A stretch of 40,515 nt of DNA, from NCBI GenBank assembly GCA_947258695.1, contig CAMYJG010000026.1, positions 1 to 40,515 of the forward strand, in the 5' to 3' direction. Made by a program: the position numbers and the translations under genes. The notes under the pieces were generated by a model. That model was given only the letters and a program-made list of their open reading frames with translations, was not told the DNA's origin and did not search any database. The stretch is from an uncultured Ectothiorhodospiraceae bacterium. Lineage in GTDB: Bacteria > Pseudomonadota > Gammaproteobacteria > UBA6429 > Thiohalophilaceae. This document shows, piece by piece, positions 1 through 8,326 of the stretch (positions are counted from its first letter, which is position 1; each line of letters starts with the position of its first letter).

Positions 1-885
1 GAAACAAAAGCGGTTCAATTCAGCAAGCTTAACAGTGCGAACCAGGCAATTAAGCAGGCGATTGCAGATGACGCCGATGATCTTGCACCAAAAACATTAC
101 GTACCGCTTCGCTTGATTATAAGACAGCAATGAATATTATTGCGCAAAGCCCACGCAGTGAAAATATTTATAACACAAGCGTTCAGGGGGCACTTGCCAG
201 TGCTACACAATTGTATGATGTGATGAATGTTATCCTTGGTGCAAAGGGTACGCCTGAACATATCGCTATTCAGATCGTAAAACAAAAACGTGCCTTAGGT
301 GAATTGAGCTCAAACGTTGGTAAACTTGAAGCCAACTTAAAATCAACAAAAGAAAATTTACAGTCGACTAAGGAATCATTGCAGAAAAAAGAAGGTGCTT
401 TAAAGCGTACTGAAGGTGTGCTTAAAACGCAGGAGCAGCAGCTTGCCAGGGCATCTACCCAGGTTCGCTTTCAACAAGCAATGGACGAGGCGCGTAAAGT
501 TTTATCGCAAGATGATGCTTTAGTCTATCAGCAAGGTAACAAACTGGTTTTCAGACTTAAGCGTGTTAACTTTAAATCAGGTGCTGCAATAATTCCTGAA
601 GCTTCTAAACAGTTAATATCGAAAGTTGATGCCATTATAAAAAAACTGGATGCAGAAAAAGTGGGAGTTCAGGGACACACTGACTCTGTTGGTTCAGCTA
701 AGGTCAATCAAAAGCTTTCCAAGAAGCGGGCTTCGGCGGTTGCTAATTACCTATTCTCGCTTAAAGGCGGTTATAAAATTACCTATACAGGATACGGCGA
801 ATCTCATCCGATTGCCTCAAATGAAACCCCGAGTGGTCGGGCAACAAATCGACGGGTAGACCTGGTATTGTCAGTAAAACAGTAA
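1..885 (+). CDS. OmpA-domain envelope protein, 5' end outside window
   Basis: The reading frame is open from base 1, so the gene begins upstream; an internal ATG at 130 is not the true start because the preceding codons continue the same helical, Ala/Asp-rich sequence (ADDLAPKTL, typical of DUF4398-type N-terminal regions). A central coiled coil (about bases 280-480, rich in Lys/Glu/Ser/Gln) leads into an OmpA-like peptidoglycan-binding domain with the conserved GHTDSVG motif and the terminal SGRATNRRVDL signature. Proteins with this layout are usually envelope-anchored and tether the outer membrane to murein through meso-diaminopimelate; the anchor would lie in the missing N-terminus. A strong hairpin terminator follows the stop, so it ends its transcription unit. 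The OmpA domain is certain; the DUF4398 assignment is likely. Confidence 0.9.
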   Translation, partial: ETKAVQFSKLNSANQAIKQAIADDADDLAPKTLRTASLDYKTAMNIIAQSPRSENIYNTSVQGALASATQLYDVMNVILGAKGTPEHIAIQIVKQKRALGELSSNVGKLEANLKSTKENLQSTKESLQKKEGALKRTEGVLKTQEQQLARASTQVRFQQAMDEARKVLSQDDALVYQQGNKLVFRLKRVNFKSGAAIIPEASKQLISKVDAIIKKLDAEKVGVQGHTDSVGSAKVNQKLSKKRASAVANYLFSLKGGYKITYTGYGESHPIASNETPSGRATNRRVDLVLSVKQ

Positions 886-911
886 CCCATAACATTAATC
901 ACTCGTAATTA

Positions 912-947
912 GGGGCAGGGGTATTTATTTAGCTCTGCCCTTTTTTT
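912..947 (+). terminator. Rho-independent terminator after OmpA-domain gene
   Basis: GGGCAG at 913-918 pairs with CTGCCC at 935-940, extended by G-U and G-C pairs, and is followed by seven T. Confidence 0.85.
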
Positions 948-1115
948 CACAAATATTCTGTCCTACCAGAGCCATATTAGAAGAATCGACGATTTTTTCT
1001 TAAAAAAAAATCAAAAAAATCTCTAAATCGTGTCAACCCATTCACAATCCCTGCGTTATTGATAGTAACAGGCTTAAAAAGTCTGAAATTATTCTAACTA
1101 AGGGAGGCTTATCTC

Positions 1116-2612
1116 ATGATGAGTACATATGCAGGCCTATCGGCCAAACAACAAAAACAAAGTAAGTGGTTAGTTCTGTTAGTGAGCTTTATTCTGGTTT
1201 TAACCTTAAGTGCTTGTGGTGGGGGTGACGATTCCAGCCAGTCTGATAGTGGTGCTACCGGCCAGGTTCTGGTGGGATTAACGGATGCAGAGGGTGATTT
1301 TGTTACCTATACCGTCGATGTCATTTCAGTAAAATTAACTCATGCAAATGGTACCGAGGTAGAAACACTACCAATCTCTACGCGTGTTGATTTTGCTCAA
1401 TATACTGAAGTCACGGAGTTTTTGACCGCAGCGACCGTTCCGAATGGTTTTTATGTCAAAGGCAGCATGGTCCTGGATTACTCGAATGCCGATATTCAAG
1501 TAGAAGATGCAGCGGGTAATTCTAAGCCTGTCACTAATCTCGTTGATATTGATGGAAATCCTGTTACCACATTAGAGGTTAACGTGACCTTGGATGGTGC
1601 TCGCGCTTTGCTAGTTGCACCGGGCGTGCCAAAAAGCCTTATGCTGGATTTTGATTTAAAACAATCTAATACGGTGGTTTTTGAAGATGATCAGATTAAG
1701 GTAACCGTTAAACCAATTTTAATTGCGGATGTTGATCTGCAAAAACCAAGAATCCATCGTTTACGTGGACCATTAAAATCAGTGAACCTGGAAGAAAGCG
1801 CCTTTGATGTTTATATTCGTCCATTCTTCCATCGCATTGGTATTGGTCAACGGCTATTTGGTTCATTAAAGGTACTTACAAATGAGGATACCTTTTATGA
1901 GATTGACGGCATTGGTTATAAAGGGGATGAGGGACTACAGGTACTTAATACGGTTGCACAACTTACCGGTGTGATCGTTAAGGGTGATCTTAAGTTTTTT
2001 CCTCTTAGATATGAAGCTCGTGAAGTATATGCTGGGAGTAGTGTACCAGGTGGGCAGATGGATTTAGTCGCGGGTACTGTTACATCACGTACGGCTGATC
2101 AAATTGTTGTACGTGGAGCAACAATCTTTAGAGTTGATGGAAGTGCGGTCTTTAATGATTATGTAACCGTGAGCTTAGATCAAAGTACCACTGTCCTTAA
2201 GCAGCTTAATGTCGGTACCTTTGATATTCAGGATATTTCAGTTGGTCAACGTGTTGCTATATTTGGCACTGTGACAAATGATCAGGTATCCGATTTACAA
2301 ATGTCTGCAGCAAATGGTTATGTACGTATGGGCCTCTCATTCCTGCGCGGTAGTGTAGTCGCTGTTCCAGATGATGTTACCGATTTCACCTTGAATGTGA
2401 GTAGTATTAATGGCCGTACAATCAGTCTTTATGATTTCAGTGGAACGGGTACGCCAGGTAATGATGCAGATCCTGCGAATTATGAAGTTGATCACGGCAC
2501 ACTAACATTAGATGGTATTACTGTTGAGGATAATGTTGGGATGGCAGGTTTCCCTACTCCTTTCGGTACCGCACCTTCTGACTATACAGCGCATACGGTG
2601 GCTGAATTATAG
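1116..2612 (+). CDS. DUF4382-type lipoprotein with DUF5666-like repeats
   Basis: A 498-residue predicted lipoprotein. A hydrophobic segment (about 18-33) ends in the lipobox LSAC, with Cys34 as the lipidation site, followed by a Gly/Asp/Ser linker. Residues about 50-205 match the DUF4382 pattern (GLTDAEGDF, then VDVISVKLT), an all-beta domain of unknown function. Residues about 210-400 form repeated beta segments of DUF5666 type (RGPLKSV, AGTVTS, GQRVAIFGTV). AAGGGAGG just upstream supports the ATG ATG start. It stands alone between two terminators. The protein ends abruptly at HTVAEL, where I would expect some homologues to continue, so a shortened C-terminus is possible. Function unknown; probably an envelope or surface protein. 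Confidence 0.8.
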   Translation: MMSTYAGLSAKQQKQSKWLVLLVSFILVLTLSACGGGDDSSQSDSGATGQVLVGLTDAEGDFVTYTVDVISVKLTHANGTEVETLPISTRVDFAQYTEVTEFLTAATVPNGFYVKGSMVLDYSNADIQVEDAAGNSKPVTNLVDIDGNPVTTLEVNVTLDGARALLVAPGVPKSLMLDFDLKQSNTVVFEDDQIKVTVKPILIADVDLQKPRIHRLRGPLKSVNLEESAFDVYIRPFFHRIGIGQRLFGSLKVLTNEDTFYEIDGIGYKGDEGLQVLNTVAQLTGVIVKGDLKFFPLRYEAREVYAGSSVPGGQMDLVAGTVTSRTADQIVVRGATIFRVDGSAVFNDYVTVSLDQSTTVLKQLNVGTFDIQDISVGQRVAIFGTVTNDQVSDLQMSAANGYVRMGLSFLRGSVVAVPDDVTDFTLNVSSINGRTISLYDFSGTGTPGNDADPANYEVDHGTLTLDGITVEDNVGMAGFPTPFGTAPSDYTAHTVAEL

Positions 2613-2641
2613 AAAAGTGATAAATTGTTAAGGTAGTTTAT

Positions 2642-2682
2642 AAAAACCGGAGTGATAGTATTTTTATCACTCCGGTTTTTTT
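2642..2682. terminator. Bidirectional terminator between convergent genes
   Basis: A long perfect stem (2642-2657 with 2665-2680, core ACCGGAGTGATA) has an A-run on the left and a T-run on the right. It can therefore stop both the lipoprotein gene and the convergent CPBP protease gene. Confidence 0.9.
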
Positions 2683-2722
2683 ACTTTTAATTCAATCAGG
2701 TTTAAATCGTATTTATTTAACT

Positions 2723-3592
2723 TTATATAAGTGCAGGATAGGTAAACAAACTAATATGTACCAGGTTTACTATGAAGTGAGTGAAAATACTAACTTCTAT
2801 TCGCCCGGTTAATTGGTAAGCAAGCCCATAACCTAAGCCGGCAATGGTTGATAACAAGACATATTCCCAACCACCTGCCAAGTGAGCCAGGCCGAAGAGT
2901 AATGAAGTAATTATTAGTGCTAACCATTTCCCTGATTTAAAATGATCTAGTCGTTTCACCAGTTTTTTCTGTATTAAGCCCCGGAAAAAAGCTTCTTCTG
3001 CAGTACAGGTGAAAAATAAGTTTGCCCATATCCATAGCCATAACCCGTCAATTATTTTTGGTTCGAATTTAATATAATTAAGTAACACCGCGGCCAATAT
3101 GATTAATGAAACTATTGTGGGCAGTAACCACAATAAAATTTTTCCTGTGGAGCGCCAGGGCAATATGTTGGCAGGTCGTTGATAAAACAAGCCAAGTATG
3201 AATAACCCGACCAGGGTTTTATCAATATTGAGATAAAGACTGTAGGGTATTGCCGTAGGTGTGAGTGAAACATGGTCAATCACCAGTAATGAATGGAAAC
3301 CAGGTAGTACATGCATAGCCAAAGCGAGTGCTGAAACTATAAATAATGCGGTGGCAATCTGGCGCCATAGAAGAGCGGCTGTTTTACTATTTGCAAACCA
3401 GGCGAAAGCAAAAATACAACTTGTCACTAGTAGTGCACTTAACTCCATTTGCTGGAGAAAATACGCGGATAAACAACAGAGAATTAATAAAATCAGCCAG
3501 CTATGTCGCAGCTTGCCCAGATGCTGAGGAAATAGCACCATAATTAGTGAAGTAGATAAAAATACAAAAGGTATGTAGTCAAATATTGACAC
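2723..3592 (-). CDS. CPBP family intramembrane metalloprotease
   Basis: A 289-residue, multi-spanning, strongly hydrophobic protein with the three signature motifs of the CPBP (CAAX protease and bacteriocin-processing, ABI) family: E199-E200-x3-R204, F233-x3-H237 and H272-x3-N276. These Glu and His residues form the intramembrane active site in the Rce1 fold. Roughly eight membrane segments can be seen. Bacterial members have diverse and mostly unknown substrates, with roles such as bacteriocin self-immunity or processing of membrane proteins. No bacteriocin gene is adjacent, so the substrate is unknown. It is divergent from the Na/Pi transporter gene and convergent with the lipoprotein gene. 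Confidence 0.88.
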   Translation of the reverse strand: MSIFDYIPFVFLSTSLIMVLFPQHLGKLRHSWLILLILCCLSAYFLQQMELSALLVTSCIFAFAWFANSKTAALLWRQIATALFIVSALALAMHVLPGFHSLLVIDHVSLTPTAIPYSLYLNIDKTLVGLFILGLFYQRPANILPWRSTGKILLWLLPTIVSLIILAAVLLNYIKFEPKIIDGLWLWIWANLFFTCTAEEAFFRGLIQKKLVKRLDHFKSGKWLALIITSLLFGLAHLAGGWEYVLLSTIAGLGYGLAYQLTGRIEVSIFTHFIVNLVHISLFTYPALI

Positions 3593-3713
3593 AATATACT
3601 CGTGAGTTGTTTTAAAAAAATGTAATATAGAAATATAAGATACTAAGCGGCTTTGTGTTTAGATTAAATTAATTTTTTAGTGACAGCTAGCAGTATATAG
3701 GAGAACAAGCTAG

Positions 3714-5285
3714 ATGAGCGTAATTCAGGCTTTAGGTGGCCTTGGTTTATTTTTACTCGGTATGATTATCATGACCGACAGTTTGCGCAGCCTGGCTGGT
3801 GATGCTATGCGTAAATTATTATTGCGCTTTACTCATACACCATTTTCAGGTGCAGTTACCGGTACGATAGCCACTGCTATTATGCAATCGTCGAGTGCCA
3901 CCACTGTTGTAGCAGTCGGCTTGGTGGGTGCCGGGTTAATGAGTTTTGCCGAGGCACTGGGAATAATTTTTGGTGCCAATATCGGTACAACAATTACTGG
4001 CTGGTTCGTTGTATTACTGGGTTTCAAACTTAAAATTGGCGCCGTGTTAATGCCACTAATTTTAGTTGGCGCACTGCTGCGATTGTTTGCTAAAGGGCGG
4101 TGGGCAAGTGCTGGTATGGCTATTGCCGGTTTTGGGCTTATATTTGTTGGAATATACCTGATCCAACAAAATATGGTTGAAGTTCAAAAACTGGTGAGAC
4201 CGGAGAACTTCCCTGCTGATACTATGACCGGCCGGATTCAACTGCTGTTGATGGGGATTTTATTTTCTGCTGTTACCCAATCATCCAGCGCTGGTGTCGC
4301 AGTGACATTAACTGCCTTACATGCCGGGGCAATTAATTTTCCACAAGCAGCAGCGTTAGTCATAGGTATGGATGTGGGTACCACAGTAACGGCAGCGCTT
4401 GCCACTATTGGCGGTACAGTGGGTTCACGTCGAACCGGTTTATCTCATGTGATATACAATTGTTTTACCGGTTTGGGAGCCTTGTTGTTGATAACCCCGT
4501 ATACATTATTCTGGCAATGGATATCGCCTGATATGTTACATGAGAGTGCAGAAATTGTTTTAATTGCCTTCCATACTATTTTTAATACCATAGGCGTGAT
4601 TATTGTATTACCTTTTACCTACCAATTTGCACGTATGGTTGAACGATTAATTCCGGAAAAAGAACCAACGTACACAAATAATCTTGATGATAGCTTACTA
4701 GATGAACCGGTTTTAGCACTGACAGCGGCACAAGCAACACTTAAAAAAGAAAGTATCGCTTTATTAAAACATATTATTTATTTGCTGGGTGATAGTACTA
4801 AAGGGAGAGAAAGCAATCTGCTTGAATTAAAGTTTGAGCTTACAAAAACACACTCATACATTGATAGTATAGATGTTAGTGATAAAAAAACGAAGCATCA
4901 TGACTATTTCATCAATATTTTTCACGCAATAGATCATATTCAGCGTTTACATCATCGATGTGACACGGCTTATGAGAGAATTACCGATCTTAAATATATA
5001 GAAGACACGGATTCAGATCGTAAAAAAGTTGCTGCTGTTCTGGCCGAATTTATTACTGATATGGAAATGAATGAATGGTCTGCTGCCGCAAAGCGTGCTG
5101 AAGAACTATCTGATTATATTACTAAGCGGGTTAAGCAATTACGTCAGATTATAATGGAGCATGTTGCCAACAATCATTTTAGTGTCGCCAGGGGAAATGC
5201 TTCATTAGATGCTGTTCGTTGGCTTGAGCGTATTAATCATCATGTTGCTCGTTTAAGTCATTACCTGGCAACAGCTGGAGAGTAA
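3714..5285 (+). CDS. Na/Pi cotransporter family protein with PhoU-like tail
   Basis: A 523-residue inner-membrane protein. The N-terminal part (about 1-310) holds two inverted Na/Pi-cotransporter repeats, each with the diagnostic QSSS motif (Gln58-Ser61 and Gln189-Ser192) and glycine-rich GANIGTT and GMDVGTT segments. The C-terminal part (about 340-520) is soluble, helical and PhoU-like. The family includes Vibrio NptA and E. coli YjbB, which move inorganic phosphate with sodium; the PhoU domain is thought to regulate transport. AGGAG ten bases before the ATG supports the start. It is not linked to pst or pho genes, so phosphate as the substrate is inferred from the family only. Confidence 0.92.
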   Translation: MSVIQALGGLGLFLLGMIIMTDSLRSLAGDAMRKLLLRFTHTPFSGAVTGTIATAIMQSSSATTVVAVGLVGAGLMSFAEALGIIFGANIGTTITGWFVVLLGFKLKIGAVLMPLILVGALLRLFAKGRWASAGMAIAGFGLIFVGIYLIQQNMVEVQKLVRPENFPADTMTGRIQLLLMGILFSAVTQSSSAGVAVTLTALHAGAINFPQAAALVIGMDVGTTVTAALATIGGTVGSRRTGLSHVIYNCFTGLGALLLITPYTLFWQWISPDMLHESAEIVLIAFHTIFNTIGVIIVLPFTYQFARMVERLIPEKEPTYTNNLDDSLLDEPVLALTAAQATLKKESIALLKHIIYLLGDSTKGRESNLLELKFELTKTHSYIDSIDVSDKKTKHHDYFINIFHAIDHIQRLHHRCDTAYERITDLKYIEDTDSDRKKVAAVLAEFITDMEMNEWSAAAKRAEELSDYITKRVKQLRQIIMEHVANNHFSVARGNASLDAVRWLERINHHVARLSHYLATAGE

Positions 5286-5304
5286 TAAAAAGAGTAATTC
5301 TTAT

Positions 5305-5332
5305 TTGTTTTATCAGTCTTTTCTGCTATAAA
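5305..5332 (+). promoter_or_regulatory. Candidate sigma-70 promoter for bcp
   Basis: TTGTTT at 5305-5310 and TATAAA at 5327-5332 are separated by 16 bases, about 100 bases before the peroxiredoxin start. The match to consensus is good but not tested. Confidence 0.5.
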
Positions 5333-5372
5333 AGTACGAATGGATTATTTAAATTATTAAGGAAGTATAATC

Positions 5373-5441
5373 ATGCATAAGATAAGAATATCCGCTCATA
5401 TCATTATTTCACTTAAAAATTACAGGAATGACTATGCTTGA
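5373..5441 (+). CDS. Possible 22-residue upstream ORF overlapping bcp start
   Basis: ATG at 5373 is preceded by AAGGAAG with a seven-base spacer. The frame encodes 22 residues (starting MHKIRISAHI) and its TGA at 5439-5441 lies just inside the bcp reading frame, which starts at 5434. The arrangement is what translational coupling or an attenuating leader peptide would look like. No conserved sequence is recognisable and chance is a real alternative. Confidence 0.25.
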   Translation: MHKIRISAHIIISLKNYRNDYA

Positions 5442-5898
5442 GAAAAATCAAACTGCACCCGATTTCAGCACGCCGAATCAGAATAATGAAATGATTCAAT
5501 TGTCTGATTACAAAGGTAAAAAAAATGTGGTGTTATATTTTTATCCTAAAGATGACACGCCAGGCTGCACAATTGAAGCGAACCAGTTTACCGAGTTAGC
5601 CGGCGAATTTAATAAAATGGATACCGTTGTACTGGGTGTCAGTAAAGATTCCTGTGCGAGTCACCAGGCTTTTATCGACAAGTTTGACCTGAAAGTCGAC
5701 TTACTAGCTGACACCAGTGGCGAATTATGTGAAGCCTATGGCGTTTGGCAGGAAAAAGAAAAAAATGGCGTGAAAAAACTGGGTATTGCGCGTTCTACTT
5801 TTGTTATTAACAAGGACGGCATTTTAGAGGAAGTGATTTACGGTGTAACGGCTGAGGGCCATGCCCAACAAATGCTTGACTTAGTTAGCCATCTTTAA
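5434..5898 (+). CDS. bcp: Thioredoxin-dependent thiol peroxidase (Bcp/PrxQ)
   Basis: A peroxiredoxin of the Bcp/PrxQ group that reduces hydrogen peroxide and organic hydroperoxides in the cytoplasm. The active-site motif TPGCTIEA carries the peroxidatic Cys (Cys45 from this start). The position five residues later, which is the resolving Cys in E. coli Bcp, is Asn here. Other Cys occur in DSCASH and GELCEAYG and could resolve the disulfide, or the enzyme may work as a one-Cys type. Two in-frame ATGs exist: 5428 abuts the AGGA at 5424-5427, whereas 5434 is six bases away, so 5434 is preferred. The DUF808 gene follows after 44 bases. Confidence 0.93.
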   Translation: MLEKNQTAPDFSTPNQNNEMIQLSDYKGKKNVVLYFYPKDDTPGCTIEANQFTELAGEFNKMDTVVLGVSKDSCASHQAFIDKFDLKVDLLADTSGELCEAYGVWQEKEKNGVKKLGIARSTFVINKDGILEEVIYGVTAEGHAQQMLDLVSHL

Positions 5899-5942
5899 TT
5901 GCAAAGCTGAATACATAAAAACAACTACAGTGAAATTTAAAA

Positions 5943-6827
5943 ATGGCCAGTGGAATTTTAGCGGTTCTTGATGATGTCGCGATGCTGCTCGATGATGCGG
6001 CAGCCATGAGTAAAGTTGCGGTAAAGAAAACGGCGGGTTTATTAGGCGATGACTTAGCGGTTAATGCTGAAAAAGCAACGGGATTTCATGCTTCCAGGGA
6101 ATTGCCTGTAATTTGGTCTATAGCCAAAGGAGCATTAATTAATAAACTGATTATTTTACCTATTGCCTTCTTACTAAGTGCTTATACGCCCTGGTTAATT
6201 GTTCCTATATTGTTGATCGGTGGTGCTTACCTGAGTTATGAGGGGGCTGAAAAAGTTTATGAATGGTTTACTCATCCACACATCAAAAAGCCTGCCGCCA
6301 GTGAAACTTCAGATAAAAAAGAGATTTTATTTTCCGAAAAAGAAAAAATAAAAGCGGCAATACGCACAGACTTTATTCTGTCGGTTGAGATTATTGTCAT
6401 TTCTCTTGATACCGTAATTGAACAATCACTTGCTATTCAGGTTATGGTAGTTAGTTTTATTGCCTTAGTTGCGACAGCAGGTGTGTATGGCGTGGTTGCC
6501 TTAATCGTGCGTATGGACGATAGTGGTTTTTACCTGGTTGAACGCGCTAAAGCTTTAAAAGGTACGGTTGCTTCGGCAACATCAAAAACCGGGGAATTAC
6601 TCATTAATTCATTGCCCAAAATCATTCGCTTGCTCACTATTATTGGCACAATTGCCATGTTGCTGGTTGGCGGTGGGATGTATGTTCATAATATTGATGC
6701 GCTACATCACTTTGTCTCAGTTGTGCCGACATTGCTTGCCGATTTACTGGTGGGACTTTCCATAGGCTTGGTATTAGTGTTCTCGATGCAGTTACTGAAA
6801 TCTGCTAAAGCCAGGACAAATATGTGA
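5943..6827 (+). CDS. DUF808 family membrane protein (YedI-like)
   Basis: A 294-residue integral membrane protein. The N-terminus (MASGILAVLDDVAMLLDDAAAM) and the following VKKTAGLLGDDLAVNAEKATGF stretch are the signature of the DUF808 family, which includes E. coli YedI. Five or so hydrophobic segments follow (about 60-100, 145-185, 225-290), with a charged cytoplasmic loop around 115-140. No biochemical function is established for the family. It lies 44 bases downstream of bcp with no terminator between, so the two may be co-transcribed. Confidence 0.88.
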   Translation: MASGILAVLDDVAMLLDDAAAMSKVAVKKTAGLLGDDLAVNAEKATGFHASRELPVIWSIAKGALINKLIILPIAFLLSAYTPWLIVPILLIGGAYLSYEGAEKVYEWFTHPHIKKPAASETSDKKEILFSEKEKIKAAIRTDFILSVEIIVISLDTVIEQSLAIQVMVVSFIALVATAGVYGVVALIVRMDDSGFYLVERAKALKGTVASATSKTGELLINSLPKIIRLLTIIGTIAMLLVGGGMYVHNIDALHHFVSVVPTLLADLLVGLSIGLVLVFSMQLLKSAKARTNM

Positions 6828-6925
6828 CGCAATTCAAATTCAGGAAATAGTTTTAAAGTTTACTTTTTTTGCGACGATATAGTTTAAGCATCAGCATTAA
6901 TTCTAACGCTTAAGGAGTAATTATC

Positions 6926-7120
6926 GTGTCTAGATCTGTTTTTGGCCCTACTGTTGGCTCACATCTTGGTAAACCTATTTTCCAAACTATCGAAAGTGAA
7001 GGTATCAAATATAATTTTGAACGCATGGCCTCATGCGATGCTGAAGGCTGCCCACTGCAGCAATTAGCCGCCAATGAAGTGATGTTCGATCAAGGATTAA
7101 TTTATCGAAAAGTGCTTTAA
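6926..7120 (+). CDS. Small conserved-looking protein of unknown function
   Basis: A 64-residue protein starting at GTG 6926, chosen because AAGGAG (6912-6917) stands at the right distance. It has no signal peptide or membrane segment. Two Cys lie in CDAEGC (about 37-42). The composition is mixed and globular, and codon use is like its neighbours, so it looks like a real gene. I do not recognise a family. Confidence 0.65.
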   Translation: MSRSVFGPTVGSHLGKPIFQTIESEGIKYNFERMASCDAEGCPLQQLAANEVMFDQGLIYRKVL

Positions 7121-7161
7121 ACCGAGTACATTGTTTTATCACATTGATTTTATTGAATAAA

Positions 7162-7180
7162 TGCTGGTTTCGTAACCAGC
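7162..7180. terminator. Hairpin between convergent genes
   Basis: GCTGGTT and AACCAGC pair around a four-base loop, immediately beside the tas stop codon. Flanking T-runs are weak (ATTTATT on the minus strand), so termination efficiency is uncertain. Confidence 0.4.
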
Positions 7181-8221
7181 TTAGTAGGGCATGGGATACT
7201 CACGCCGTATTTTTTCAATTTCAGTAAGAACTTCTGCAGATAAGGTCAGCTCAATCGAATCGATATTCTCTTCGAGTTGCTGCAAGTTAGTGGCACCGAT
7301 CAAGGTTGAGCTAACAAAAGGGCGACTGTTGACGTAAGCCAGTGCCATTTGGCTGGGGTTAATTTCATACTGTTTTGCCAGCTTAACGTATTTCTCGATA
7401 GCCGCTTCGGTGTGTGGATGAGCACGGTGGTCTGGACGGGTTTCAATGGTTAAGCGGGAGCCGGCTGGTCGAGCACCATTAAGGTATTTTCCACTTAGTG
7501 TTCCTCTGGATAATGGCGACCAGGCCAGTAATCCACAGTCCTCATGTCGTGCAATTTCACTTAAATCAGGTTCAAAGTAACGACAAAGTAAAGAGTATTC
7601 GTTTTGAATTGAAGCCATACGCGGCAGGTTATGTGTTTCTGCCAAATGCAGCCACTTTGTCATTCCCCAGGCGGTTTCATTGGATAAACCAATATGTCGT
7701 ATCTTTCCTGCATCAATTAAGCTGCTCATTGTGTGCAGGACTTCTAAAAAATTATCTTCTTCTTTTTGCGCGTCAAAATGCGGATCATAATTCCATAGCT
7801 GGCCAAAGTGGTATGAGCCTCGGTTGGGCCAGTGCAACTGGTAAAGATCGATATAGTCCGTTTGCAGTCTTTTCAAACTGGCTTCAATGGCGAGATGAAT
7901 ATTCTTTTTATCGATAACATTTTGGCCATCTCTGATCCAGGATAAGCCCGGGCCAGTTATTTTTGATGCCAGAACCACTTTGTCACGATTGTTACGAGAG
8001 GCAAACCAGTTACCAATAATTGTCTCAGTTGTACCAAAAGTATCTTTAGTGGGGGGGATGGCATACATTTCAGCGGTATCAAAAAAATTCACCCCTCGTT
8101 CCAGTGCATAGTCCATTTGTGCAAAGCCATCATCTTGCGTGTTTTGAAAGCCCCAGGTCATAGTACCCAGACCAATCAGGCTGATATCTAAATTTGTTCG
8201 CCCTAGTTTTTTATATTTCAT
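7181..8221 (-). CDS. tas: NADP(H)-dependent aldo/keto reductase, Tas-like
   Basis: A 346-residue cytosolic TIM-barrel oxidoreductase. The sequence follows E. coli Tas throughout: GLGTMTWG near the N-terminus, FDTAEMY carrying the catalytic Asp and Tyr, SLKRLQTDYIDLYQLHWP with the catalytic His region, and the C-terminal nucleotide-binding stretch (STLIGATNLQQLEENI). Family members reduce aldehydes and ketones with NADPH; the physiological substrate of Tas is not settled. It is monocistronic on the minus strand. A short palindrome, ACTAATTAGT (8244-8253), lies just upstream in the presumed promoter region. Confidence 0.9.
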   Translation of the reverse strand: MKYKKLGRTNLDISLIGLGTMTWGFQNTQDDGFAQMDYALERGVNFFDTAEMYAIPPTKDTFGTTETIIGNWFASRNNRDKVVLASKITGPGLSWIRDGQNVIDKKNIHLAIEASLKRLQTDYIDLYQLHWPNRGSYHFGQLWNYDPHFDAQKEEDNFLEVLHTMSSLIDAGKIRHIGLSNETAWGMTKWLHLAETHNLPRMASIQNEYSLLCRYFEPDLSEIARHEDCGLLAWSPLSRGTLSGKYLNGARPAGSRLTIETRPDHRAHPHTEAAIEKYVKLAKQYEINPSQMALAYVNSRPFVSSTLIGATNLQQLEENIDSIELTLSAEVLTEIEKIRREYPMPY

Positions 8222-8326
8222 GTTAGTTTCTTTTTTAATAATGACTAATTAGTTGATACAGACAATAATTACTCTACAGTATAATGATAAAATTATTTAG
8301 CAACTTTCCAGGATAATTAATAACAG

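Noticed and set aside
7498-7917. A 139-codon plus-strand frame
   Set aside because: Antisense to the Tas-like reductase; no family resemblance and an unlikely composition.
8244-8253. ACTAATTAGT palindrome upstream of the Tas-like gene as an operator
   Set aside because: Ten A+T-rich bases are expected by chance; no second copy or flanking symmetry.
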